Positions 55,801 through 63,187 of a stretch of 64,000 bases of DNA are shown here, in pieces (the stretch's first letter is position 1; each line of letters starts with the position of its first letter). The stretch is from assembly GCF_004920835.1 (NCBI RefSeq), contig NZ_QFHO01000007.1, positions 1 to 64,000 of the forward strand, read 5' to 3'. A program made the position numbers and the translations under genes. Source of the DNA: Stenotrophomonas maltophilia (GTDB taxonomy: Bacteria; Pseudomonadota; Gammaproteobacteria; Xanthomonadales; Xanthomonadaceae). The notes under the pieces are model-generated. The model had not been told where the DNA came from. It searched no databases and saw nothing but the letters and a program-made list of their open reading frames with translations.

Positions 55801-57759
55801 AGCGATGACCAGTACGGCAAGCGTGACGTGGAAACCGTGGTGCGCGCGCCGATCCTGGCCGAAGCCAGCATGCCGCGCGTGCTGGCCCCGGGCGACCGCA
55901 GTACGGTGACCCTGGACGTGCAGAATTTCACCGGCAAGCCGGGCCAGTTCAACGTGAAGGTGGAAAGCGAAGGCCCGCTGAACCTGGGCGAGGGCAGCCG
56001 CAGCGTGCAGTTGAATGCAGATGCCAAGACCACGCTGAGCTTCCCGCTGTCTGCACGCGAAGGCCACAGCGTGGCCAAGGTGCGGGTGCGGGTGGATGGC
56101 AACGGCTTCAAGGCCGACCGCCGCTACGAGCTGCCGGTGCGTGCGGCGTGGCCGCAGGTGCTGCGTTCGCAGGTGCGCACGCTGGATCCGTTGGCGGCGG
56201 TCAGCCTCGACAACAGCCTGACCGATGGCTTGATGTCCGAGTCGGTCAATGCCCGCCTGCTGGTCAGCCCGCTGCCGCCGATCCCGTTCGCCAGTGCGCT
56301 GCAGGGCGCGTTGAACTACCCGTACGGCTGTGCCGAGCAGACCACCAGCAAGGGCTATGCGGCGCTGATCCTGGACCAGGCGACATCGTCGATGCTCGGT
56401 GCCGACGGCCTGGATGCCAAGACCCGCCGCGAGCGCATGGAAGGCGCGTTCGGCCGCCTGGCGTCGATGCAGGTGGCCAACGGCAACTTCTCGATGTGGG
56501 GTGACGACGGCTATGTGAACCCGTGGCTGACCCCGTACATCACCGAGTTCCTGCTCGACGCCAAGGACGCCGGCTTCGCGGTGCCCGACAACGTGCTGCA
56601 GAAGGCACTGAACCGGCTCAGCGAGGACCTGCTGTCCGGTGGCAACCAGTTCTACGGCCAGGAGGATCGCGAGAAGCTGAAGTTCGCCAATCAGGCGTAC
56701 TCGGGTTACGTGCTGGCCCGGGTCAACCGTGCGCCGCTGGGTACGCTGCGCACGCTGTACGACAACGAGCGCAGCAAGGCGGTGGGTGGCCTGTCGCTGG
56801 TCCACCTGGGCGTGGCGCTGTCGCTGCAGGGCGATGCCAAGCGTGGCCAGGCGGCACTGGCCGCGGCCTTCGCCAAGTCCAGCAGCGAACGCCCGTCGTA
56901 CTTCGGCGACTACGGCAGTGCGATCCGTGATGACGCGCTGATGATCGCGCTGACCCACGAAAACAAGCTGGCCAAGCCGGCCTGGGATGCACGTGCGGTT
57001 GATCTGGGCCGTGGCCTGGATGCGCGCCGTAATGCGGGCTGGATGTGGCTGAGTACGCAGGAGCAGGTGGCCATCGCCCGTCTTGGCAAGGCCCTGGCCG
57101 CCAACCAGAAGGCACTGGTGGCCGGTGAACTGGTGATCGGTGGCAACACCGAGACCATCGGCGAGCGCAAGCTGTTCGGCCGCAACTTCAGTGCTAGCGA
57201 ACTGGCCAGTGGCGTGCGCTTCACCCCGCAGGGGCAGCCGCCGATGTTCGCCAGCATCGACGTGGCCGGCATTCCGCGCAGTGCGCCCGCACCGGACAAC
57301 CGCGTGCTGGGTATCGAGCGCAGCTACTTCGGCACCGATGGCAAGCCGTGGTCGCCGCGTCCGCTGAAGGAGGGCGAAGCCCTGATCGTGCGCGTCACCG
57401 TTACCGCCGACACCACGATGCCCGATGCATTGCTGACCGACCTGTTGCCGGCCGGCCTGGAGATCGAGAACTTCAATCTGGGCGATGCCAAGCAGTGGGC
57501 CGATGTGGTGGTTGATGGCATCACCATCAGCGACCGCGGCGAAGCCGCTGACACCAAGCACGAAGAGTTCCGCGACGACCGCTATGTGGCCGCGCTGAAG
57601 CTCTCGCGTGGCAGCAAGGCCAACGTGTTCTATCTGGTGCGCGCGGTGACCCCGGGTACTTACTCGGTGCCGCCGCCGCTGGTGGAGGACATGTACCGGC
57701 CACAGCTGCGCGGCGTTGGCCGCAGCAACCCGACCACGATCACGGTGGTACAGCCGTGA
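52852..57759 (+). CDS. yfhM: Bacterial alpha-2-macroglobulin lipoprotein
   Basis: This 1635-residue protein (E. coli YfhM is 1653) is a periplasmic protease trap. It starts with a lipoprotein signal, LAGC with Cys28. Repeated MG/bacterial Ig-like domains follow, for example VAGRDNAWFDVYAWSGRDLYRPGETVRLSALLRDNDGKPV. The thioester site PYGCAEQ has Cys1160 and Gln1163, so it should be able to bind proteases covalently. The C-terminal receptor-like domains follow. It is paired with pbpC 49 bases downstream, the known arrangement for this class, thought to link protease defence with wall repair. Confidence 0.95.
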   Translation: MSGPARRKRWGWAAVVLAGGLVLGLAGCRNDSGQLPKSSGEAITTKAEQVKEFTLLRAYPDQKNEGLSLALEFSRPLVGTQDFDKLVRFEEKVGTDDSSWTLSDDGLTLRYPFVEAGKEFSLVVSPDLLAADGSRLGKELKQKVFSGELKPVVGFASQGSVLPAKDSRGLPVVSVNVPEVDVEFLRVREKDLPTFFSQYQRGGRRGSWELSSDYERSPINKLAEPVYVNRFILGGKKNERVLTYLPTQDIKELQEPGLYFALLKRTGDYEGEFDTAFFSVSDIGLHTRAYKDKLFVHTAGLKDGAPLKSIDLRVLDAKGEVVLKGSTDGNGNALLNYTLDATHVLVASTGKDTSFLPFNQPALDLSEFAVAGRDNAWFDVYAWSGRDLYRPGETVRLSALLRDNDGKPVKAQPVFLRLKQPDGKTFRETRLQPGEQGYINFEQVIPPEAPTGRWQVEFRTDPASKEAIQGMTLRIEEFLPERMKLDLDSAQKTLKPGEDLRLQANGAYLYGAPADGNRFTARMAVAVEQQPVEGLPGYFFGDPTLQLPREAKDVIDTTLPGNGQLREDVALPEEAAKAKAPIAVVLSGSLYETGGRTVTRTLKRVMWPANALVGVRPLFNPEDGADSNGNARFELMRVDAAGTPQPAKGLKITLVRELRDYHWTFNDNRWDYDFTRRFENKETRTVDAGSSAVAFDFPVEWGEYRVDVFDPSTGLTSRYPFRAGWSWGDDNRGLDARPDKVKLGLDKTGYKAGDTLEVTVTPPHAGKGILMVETDRMLYVQDIEAKPGSTFKIPVTADWERHDVYITALVFRGGSAPSKITPARAVGVVHVPMDRKGRTVAVGLAAPKQMRPEQDLPVTVSAPQLAGKMAHVTVSAVDVGILNITRFPVPDAGAHFFAQRRLGIDAYDIYSRVIESFDGGAGKLKFGGDMALQALPQAKRPTARVQTVDLFSGPVQLDAKGIARIRLKVPDFNGTLRVSALVYSDDQYGKRDVETVVRAPILAEASMPRVLAPGDRSTVTLDVQNFTGKPGQFNVKVESEGPLNLGEGSRSVQLNADAKTTLSFPLSAREGHSVAKVRVRVDGNGFKADRRYELPVRAAWPQVLRSQVRTLDPLAAVSLDNSLTDGLMSESVNARLLVSPLPPIPFASALQGALNYPYGCAEQTTSKGYAALILDQATSSMLGADGLDAKTRRERMEGAFGRLASMQVANGNFSMWGDDGYVNPWLTPYITEFLLDAKDAGFAVPDNVLQKALNRLSEDLLSGGNQFYGQEDREKLKFANQAYSGYVLARVNRAPLGTLRTLYDNERSKAVGGLSLVHLGVALSLQGDAKRGQAALAAAFAKSSSERPSYFGDYGSAIRDDALMIALTHENKLAKPAWDARAVDLGRGLDARRNAGWMWLSTQEQVAIARLGKALAANQKALVAGELVIGGNTETIGERKLFGRNFSASELASGVRFTPQGQPPMFASIDVAGIPRSAPAPDNRVLGIERSYFGTDGKPWSPRPLKEGEALIVRVTVTADTTMPDALLTDLLPAGLEIENFNLGDAKQWADVVVDGITISDRGEAADTKHEEFRDDRYVAALKLSRGSKANVFYLVRAVTPGTYSVPPPLVEDMYRPQLRGVGRSNPTTITVVQP

Positions 57760-57808
57760 CCACGCGGACGGGCCGCGACGGCGCGGCCCGTCCCGCTGGC
57801 AACCTGCA

Positions 57809-60190
57809 ATGAAAGACGCAATGAAGACCCGGCTGGCGGCCCTGCGCCGCCGGCTGCGGCCGCTGTGGCCGTGGTTACGCTGGGGCACGGCCGCCACGCT
57901 GGCGCTGCTGCTGGTGCTGGATTTCGCTTTTCCGCCGCCGCTGCCGAAGCAGCGCGATACCAGCACCCTGGTGGTGGCTGCAGACGGCACACCGTTGCGT
58001 GCGTTCGCCGACGCCGAGGGCGTGTGGCGCTATCCGGCATCGATCGACAGCGTCTCGCCGTTGTACCTGCAGGCGCTGCTGACCTACGAAGACCGCTGGT
58101 TCTGGCGCCATCCGGGCATCAATCCGCTGGCGATCCTGCGTGCCAGCGGCCAGCTGCTGCGCGGTGGCCGCATCGTGTCCGGTGGCTCGACCCTGACCAT
58201 GCAGGTCGCACGCATCCTCGACCCGCATACGCGTACGCCCTGGGGCAAGCTCAAGCAGATGCTGCGCGCAGTGCAGCTTGAGGCGCACCTGAGCAAGCAG
58301 CAGATCCTGGCCCTGTATCTGGAACGGGCGCCATATGGCGGCACCATCGAGGGGGTGGAAGCGGCCAGCTGGGCCTACCTGGGCAAGCCGGCGGCGCAGC
58401 TGTCGCATGCCGAGGCCGCGCTGCTGGCAGTGCTGCCACAGGCGCCGAGCCGGCTGCGTCCGGACCGTCATCCGGAAGCGGCGCAGAAAGCGCGGGACAA
58501 GGTGCTGTCACGCATGGCCGAACTGGGGGCGTGGACGCCGGAAGAGGTGGAAGACGCGCGTATCGAGAACGTGGTGGCGCGCTCGCTGCGGCCGCCGCTG
58601 CACGCCGCATTGCTTGCGCAGCGCCTGCATTCGGCGCATCCAGGACAGGCACGCATCCAGAGCAGCATCGACATCGGCCTGCAGCGCACGCTGGAAGAAC
58701 GCGTGGCCAGCTATTTCTCGACGCTGCCCGAGCGCACCTCTGCCGCGTTGCTGGTGGTCGACAACCAGACCCTGCAGGCGCGTGCCTATGTCGGCACGTT
58801 GTCCTTCGGAGACCGTCAGCGCCTCGGCCACGTGGACATGGTGCAGGCCTGGCGCTCGCCGGGCTCCACGCTGAAGCCGTTCCTGTATGCGATGGCACTG
58901 GATGACGGCCTGATCCATTCGGAAAGCCTGCTGGTTGATGCGCCACAGAGTTTCGGCAGCTACCGACCTGGCAATTTCGACATGGCCTTCAATGGGCCGA
59001 TCGGCGCGTCCAGCGCATTGCGCCTGTCGCTCAACGTGCCCTCGGTGGACCTGCTGCAGCGGGTCGGGGCTGCGCGCTTTGCTGCGCGGCTTTCACACTC
59101 CGGCATCCAGCTGCGCTTCCCGCCGGGCAGCACGCCCAACCTGTCTTTGATTCTGGGCGGTACCGGTGCGCGGCTGGAAGATCTGGTCGGCGCGTTCGCC
59201 GCGCTCAACCGCAACGGCATTGCTGGACGTGTGCGCTACACCGATGACGAACCGATGATCGAGCGGCGCCTGGCCTCGCCGGGCGCAAGCTGGATCGTGC
59301 GCGAAATGCTGGAATCGAACCCGCGCCCAGGCTACAGCGCTGGCACCTTCGATGTTGGCGGTCGCCCGCGCGTAGCCTGGAAGACCGGCACCAGCTATGG
59401 CTATCGCGATGCGTGGGCGATCGGTAGCACGCGCCACTACACCGTGGGCGTGTGGGTGGGACGGCCGGACGGCACACCGTTACCCGGCCAGTACGGCGCG
59501 GTCACCGCGTTGCCGTTGATGTTCGAAGTGGTCGACAGCCTGCCGCGCCAGCGTGGCGACTCGGCGGCCGCACCGATGCCGTCCAGCGTCAGTGAGGAAG
59601 AGATCTGCTGGCCGACCGGCGAACGCGCCGAAGGCCTGCCTCCAGCGTTGTGCCAGCGGCGGATGCCGGCCTACCTGCTGGATGGTGCCGCACCGCCAAC
59701 CTTCCCCGAGCGCGAAGCACGACGTTGGCAGCCGGGCCGGCAGCGTTACCTCGCTGACGCGCACACCGGCCTGCGTGTGTCGGCGGACTGCCGCGTGCCA
59801 CATGAGGAAGTGCCACGGGAGATCGCGCGCTGGCCGGCGCTGCTGTCGCCGTGGTTGCCCAAGGCCACGCGCGAGGCCTCGCAGTTGCCAGCGCTGTCAC
59901 CGGATTGCCGTGATGACGGGCGCGATGCCAGCGTGGCGCTGCACATCGACGGTCTCAACAACGGTGCCACCCTGGCTCGTGCCCCCAATGCCGAACACGG
60001 CGTGCGCCTGCAACTGCGCGCGCTGGGCAGCGAGCAGACGGTGGACTGGCTGCTGGATGGCCGCTGGATCGCGCAGACCCACGGCTCACAGTTGATGCAG
60101 CGCGAGTTCGCCGAGCCGGGCACACATACGCTGACCGCGCTGGCGGCGGATGGCGCGTGGACGCAGGTGCGGTTCAACGTCCTGCGGTAG
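57809..60190 (+). CDS. pbpC: Penicillin-binding protein 1C
   Basis: This 793-residue bifunctional-type protein has a membrane anchor (about 25-45), a family 51 glycosyltransferase domain with LLTYEDRWFWRHPGI (Glu94) and SGGSTLTMQVARIL, and a transpeptidase domain with SPGSTLKPF (Ser353, Lys356) and WKTGTSYGYRDAW (Lys525). The BiPBP_C domain closes it. ATG at 57809 and 57821 are both possible. It is transcribed with the macroglobulin gene. The stop TAG is formed by a SMAG repeat. Confidence 0.95.
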   Translation: MKDAMKTRLAALRRRLRPLWPWLRWGTAATLALLLVLDFAFPPPLPKQRDTSTLVVAADGTPLRAFADAEGVWRYPASIDSVSPLYLQALLTYEDRWFWRHPGINPLAILRASGQLLRGGRIVSGGSTLTMQVARILDPHTRTPWGKLKQMLRAVQLEAHLSKQQILALYLERAPYGGTIEGVEAASWAYLGKPAAQLSHAEAALLAVLPQAPSRLRPDRHPEAAQKARDKVLSRMAELGAWTPEEVEDARIENVVARSLRPPLHAALLAQRLHSAHPGQARIQSSIDIGLQRTLEERVASYFSTLPERTSAALLVVDNQTLQARAYVGTLSFGDRQRLGHVDMVQAWRSPGSTLKPFLYAMALDDGLIHSESLLVDAPQSFGSYRPGNFDMAFNGPIGASSALRLSLNVPSVDLLQRVGAARFAARLSHSGIQLRFPPGSTPNLSLILGGTGARLEDLVGAFAALNRNGIAGRVRYTDDEPMIERRLASPGASWIVREMLESNPRPGYSAGTFDVGGRPRVAWKTGTSYGYRDAWAIGSTRHYTVGVWVGRPDGTPLPGQYGAVTALPLMFEVVDSLPRQRGDSAAAPMPSSVSEEEICWPTGERAEGLPPALCQRRMPAYLLDGAAPPTFPEREARRWQPGRQRYLADAHTGLRVSADCRVPHEEVPREIARWPALLSPWLPKATREASQLPALSPDCRDDGRDASVALHIDGLNNGATLARAPNAEHGVRLQLRALGSEQTVDWLLDGRWIAQTHGSQLMQREFAEPGTHTLTALAADGAWTQVRFNVLR

Positions 60191-60300
60191 GTGCCGACCT
60201 CGGTTGGCGCTCGGTCCAGCGCCAATGACACCTTCGTGCTCTGGTAGGTGCCAACCTTGGTTGGCACGCGGCGAAGCGCCCACCAAGGTGGGCATCTACC
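60186..60300. repeat. SMAG-type cluster of three units supplying the pbpC stop codon
   Basis: GGTAGGTGCCGACCTCGGTTGGCGCTC (from 60186), GGTAGGTGCCAACCTTGGTTGGCACG (from 60243) and the inverse CCCACCAAGGTGGGCATCTACC (to 60300). The TAG at 60188-60190 stops pbpC. The first pair is degraded: its partner lacks a good CTAC end. Confidence 0.85.
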
Positions 60301-60303
60301 GGA

Positions 60304-60879
60304 TCATTCCCCGATCCACCCATCCAGCAGGTCGGCAAACTCGTCGGCGTGCTCCTCTTCCTGCGCCAGGATCTCTTCAAGGATGCGCTTGGTGGTGGTG
60401 TCGCGGTCGCCGATGAAGTTGATCATCTCGCGGTAGCTGTCGATGGCGATGCGCTCGGCCACCAGGTTTTCGCGGACCATGTCGCGCAGGTCACTGCCTT
60501 CCTTGTACTCGGCATGCGAGCGCGCGGTCAGCGTATCGGGGTTGAAGTCCGGCTCTCCGCCAAGCTGGACGATGCGCTCGGCCAACTTGCCGGCATGCGC
60601 CTGTTCCTGCTGTGCATGTTCCAGGAACTCGGCTTTGATCGCGTCGGCCAGCATGCCCTTGGCCATGAAGTAGTGCCGGTAGTAGCGCAGCACGCACACG
60701 TACTCGGTGGCCAGTGCATCGTTGAGCAGCTTGATCACCGCCTTGCGATCGGCGCTATAGCTGTCGGTGATCGCCCCATCTTCGATGTTGCGCCGGGCGC
60801 GCTCGCGCAGGGTCTTGCGATCGCTGATGCCGGGTACCTTGGCGGCAGGCTTGGGAGCTTTGGCTGGCTTGGTGGACAT
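60304..60879 (-). CDS. Ferritin-like / bacterioferritin-type protein
   Basis: This 191-residue helical-bundle protein has the diiron pattern of ferritin-like proteins: an E in ALATEYVCVLRYYRHYF, EHAQQEQAHAGKLAERI, an E in NLVAERIAIDSYREM and EEEHADEFADLL. A Lys/Pro/Ala-rich N-terminal tail (MSTKPAKAPKPAAKVPG) may bind DNA or be flexible. It may store iron or detoxify peroxide; its neighbour is a peroxiredoxin on the same strand, in line with oxidative stress. I chose ATG 60879. Confidence 0.85.
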   Translation of the reverse strand: MSTKPAKAPKPAAKVPGISDRKTLRERARRNIEDGAITDSYSADRKAVIKLLNDALATEYVCVLRYYRHYFMAKGMLADAIKAEFLEHAQQEQAHAGKLAERIVQLGGEPDFNPDTLTARSHAEYKEGSDLRDMVRENLVAERIAIDSYREMINFIGDRDTTTKRILEEILAQEEEHADEFADLLDGWIGE

Positions 60880-60908
60880 GGCTGGCCGTTTCCTCTTGCG
60901 GTGGAAGA

Positions 60909-61391
60909 TCAGGTGGGCAGGTGCTCCAGCACGTAATCGGCTGATGACACCTCGAACTGGCCGGGCTGCTCGATCCACGCTGCGCGGACCACGCCGTCGA
61001 CCACGTACAGGGCAAAGCGGCGCGAACGGATGCCCATGCCCGAGGCGCTGGCATCGAGTTCCAGGCCGAGCGCGCGGGTCAGTTCGGCGTTGCCGTCGGA
61101 CAGCATCAGCAGGCCGTCTGGCACGCTCTGGTCGGCGGCCCAGGCCTTCATCACGAACGGATCGTTGACCGCCATGCAGTAGACGTCGATGCCGCGCTTG
61201 CGGAATGCATCGAATTTCTCGACGAAGCCGGGCAGATGGCGTGCCGAGCAGGTCGGGGTGAACGCGCCGGGCACGGCGAACAACACCACCTTGCGCGCAT
61301 CGAACAGCGAATGCGTATCGAGTGTTTCGATGCCCTCGCGGATACGCTTGAGGGTCACTTCCGGAATGCGGTCGCCGACATGGATGGTCAT
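60909..61391 (-). CDS. Peroxiredoxin (Prx5-type)
   Basis: This 160-residue thiol peroxidase of the Prx5/AhpE-like group has the peroxidatic motif PGAFTPTCSARHLPGF and a second Cys in IDVYCMAVNDPFVMKAW. It starts MTIHVGDRIPEVTLKRI at ATG 61391 behind an AAGGAG ribosome site. It is expected to use glutathione or glutaredoxin as reductant. It sits 29 bases upstream of the ferritin-like gene, so the two are probably one operon. Confidence 0.93.
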   Translation of the reverse strand: MTIHVGDRIPEVTLKRIREGIETLDTHSLFDARKVVLFAVPGAFTPTCSARHLPGFVEKFDAFRKRGIDVYCMAVNDPFVMKAWAADQSVPDGLLMLSDGNAELTRALGLELDASASGMGIRSRRFALYVVDGVVRAAWIEQPGQFEVSSADYVLEHLPT

Positions 61392-61652
61392 GGGGAACTC
61401 CTTGCAGGGGCAGGCTAGTGGGCCGGATGGGACAGACGCGTCAAGACATTGGAAACCCGGTGTGCAGGCCCCATCTTCAGGCTTTGTGGCAGGGGCTTCC
61501 AGCCACAGCGTGGGGCATGGGGATGGCAGCCGCATTGCGCAGGATCAGTCGGCCTCACCGGGGCCGCACGAGGGGCGGCGTAGCATCGCCGGCGCGTAGA
61601 ATGAACCCGGGGCGGCGCCACCGGCGCGGCCGAAGCAGATCGAGGTAGCTGG

Positions 61653-62540
61653 ATGGAATTCAAGGATTACTACGCCACCCTGGGGGTGGAACCGAGCGCG
61701 GGCGAGGCGGAAATCAAGACCGCCTACCGCCGGCTGGCACGCAAGTACCACCCGGACGTCAGCAAGGAGGCCGGGGCCGAGGACAAGTTCAAGGCGGTCA
61801 ACGAGGCCTACGAGGCGCTGCGTGACCCGGAGAAGCGCGCGGCCTACGACCAGCTGCGCGCACAGGGCTATCGCCCGGGCGAGGAATTCAACGTACCGCC
61901 GAACTACGGCGGTGCCGGTGGCTTCAACTTCGAGGAAGTGTTCGGCGGCGGTGGCCCCAATGGCGGCTTCAGCGACTTCTTCGAGAGCCTGTTCGCGCGC
62001 CAGCGTGGCGGTGCAGGTCCGGGCCCGGGCTTCAGCAGCCAGGGCCACGCGCCGAACCGCGACACCCGCGCCAAGCTGTCGGTGCCGCTGGAAGCGGCCT
62101 ACAACGGCGACAGCCTGCGCATCACCGTCAACGGCAAGCAGCTGGATGTACGCGTGCCCAAGGGTATCCGCCCGGGCCAGGTGATCCGCCTGGCGGGGCA
62201 GGGCAACCACGGCGGTAACCTGCTGCTGGAAGTGGAATACGCTGCCCACCCGCAGTTCGAGGTCGATGGCCGCAACATCCTCTACACGCTGCCGGTCACG
62301 CCGTGGCAGGCCGCGCTGGGCACCAGCATCAGCGTGCCGACCCTGGGTGGAGCGGTGGAATTGAAGATTCCGGCCGATTCCGATGCCGGCCGCAAGCTGC
62401 GCCTGCGCGGCCGCGGGCTGCCAGGCAGCCCGGATGGCGACCAGATTGTTGAAATCGAGATCGTGGCCCCGGCCGCGACCGACGAGGCGCAGAAGAAGGC
62501 GTACCGGAACCTGGCAAAGGCCTTCGGCGAGACGATCTGA
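61653..62540 (+). CDS. cbpA: CbpA-type DnaJ co-chaperone
   Basis: This 295-residue protein has an N-terminal J domain with the HPD motif in RKYHPDVSK (around residues 30-38), a Gly/Phe-rich linker (about 85-130) and the DnaJ C-terminal substrate domains, without the Cys-rich zinc finger of DnaJ. This is the CbpA (curved-DNA binding) class, which stimulates DnaK. GAGG precedes the ATG. Confidence 0.93.
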   Translation: MEFKDYYATLGVEPSAGEAEIKTAYRRLARKYHPDVSKEAGAEDKFKAVNEAYEALRDPEKRAAYDQLRAQGYRPGEEFNVPPNYGGAGGFNFEEVFGGGGPNGGFSDFFESLFARQRGGAGPGPGFSSQGHAPNRDTRAKLSVPLEAAYNGDSLRITVNGKQLDVRVPKGIRPGQVIRLAGQGNHGGNLLLEVEYAAHPQFEVDGRNILYTLPVTPWQAALGTSISVPTLGGAVELKIPADSDAGRKLRLRGRGLPGSPDGDQIVEIEIVAPAATDEAQKKAYRNLAKAFGETI

Positions 62541-62580
62541 GTGATAGGGCGGGGGCGGTTCCTGGCCCCCACGCCTTCCG

Positions 62581-62686
62581 GTAGTGCCGGCCGCTGGCCG
62601 GCAATTTCATTGGCCTGGATGGTGATGCGTGGTTGCCGGCCAGCGGCCGGCACTACAAAAGCGTGCCAACCAAGGTTGGCACCTGC
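62581..62686. repeat. SMAG-type pair and a degenerate third unit
   Basis: GTAGTGCCGGCCGCTGGCCGG (from 62581) faces CCGGCCAGCGGCCGGCACTAC (to 62656). A further hairpin GTGCCAACCAAGGTTGGCAC (62663-62682) carries another arm type and has lost its GTAG end. The cluster lies between the convergent cbpA and pilH genes. Confidence 0.83.
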
Positions 62687-62727
62687 CAGAGCGGTGGGCC
62701 AAGCACGGTTGGCACCGCCAGGAAGCC

Positions 62728-63099
62728 TCAGCCCTGCCCGGCGAACACCCGCTCCAGCACCTCGGACAGTTCGTCTTCCGAGAACGGCTTGGTGATGTAG
62801 GCCTTGGCACCCTGGCGCATGCCCCACATGCGGTCGGTGTCCTGGTCCTTGGTGGTCACCAGGATCACCGGGATGTGCCGGGTCGCCTCGTCGCGCGCAA
62901 GCGTGCGGGTGGCCTGGAAGCCATTGAGGTTGGGCATCACCACGTCCATCAGGACCAGGTCAGGCAGCTCGGCCTTGGCGGTTTCCACGCCGGCCGCGCC
63001 ATCGGTGGCGGTCAGGATCTGGTGCCCGAGCTTCTCGACGATGCGCTGTATCCCCAACAGCTGCGACGGTGAGTCGTCGACGATCAGAATGCGTGCCAT
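62728..63099 (-). CDS. PilH/PilG-like response regulator
   Basis: This 123-residue single-domain CheY-like receiver starts MARILIVDDSPSQLLGIQRIVEKLGH, with the phosphorylation Asp in DLVLMDVVMPNLNGF, the TT in ILVTTKDQ and the invariant Lys in AYITKPFSEDEL. It has no output domain. The sequence closely resembles the PilH regulators of type IV pilus twitching motility in Xanthomonadaceae. I preferred 63099 over 63111, since GGGGAA lies just upstream. No other pil gene is in the window. Confidence 0.88.
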   Translation of the reverse strand: MARILIVDDSPSQLLGIQRIVEKLGHQILTATDGAAGVETAKAELPDLVLMDVVMPNLNGFQATRTLARDEATRHIPVILVTTKDQDTDRMWGMRQGAKAYITKPFSEDELSEVLERVFAGQG

Positions 63100-63187
63100 G
63101 TTGTTCCCCATGTAATGCCCGCAGTGTAGTGCGGGCTCATTACCGGTGGGAGGGGCCCATCTGCCGTCCGTCGCCTGCCTGCAACGT

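Noticed and set aside
52837..57990. A 1717-residue open frame opposite the alpha-2-macroglobulin gene
   Set aside because: The plus-strand frame has a lipobox, thioester and full family length; the antisense frame shows only shadow composition.
21905..62686. Recurring short palindromes considered as CRISPR repeats
   Set aside because: They are dispersed singly or in inverted pairs, not in tandem with regular spacers, and there are no cas genes. The GTAG/CTAC ends identify SMAG/REP elements.
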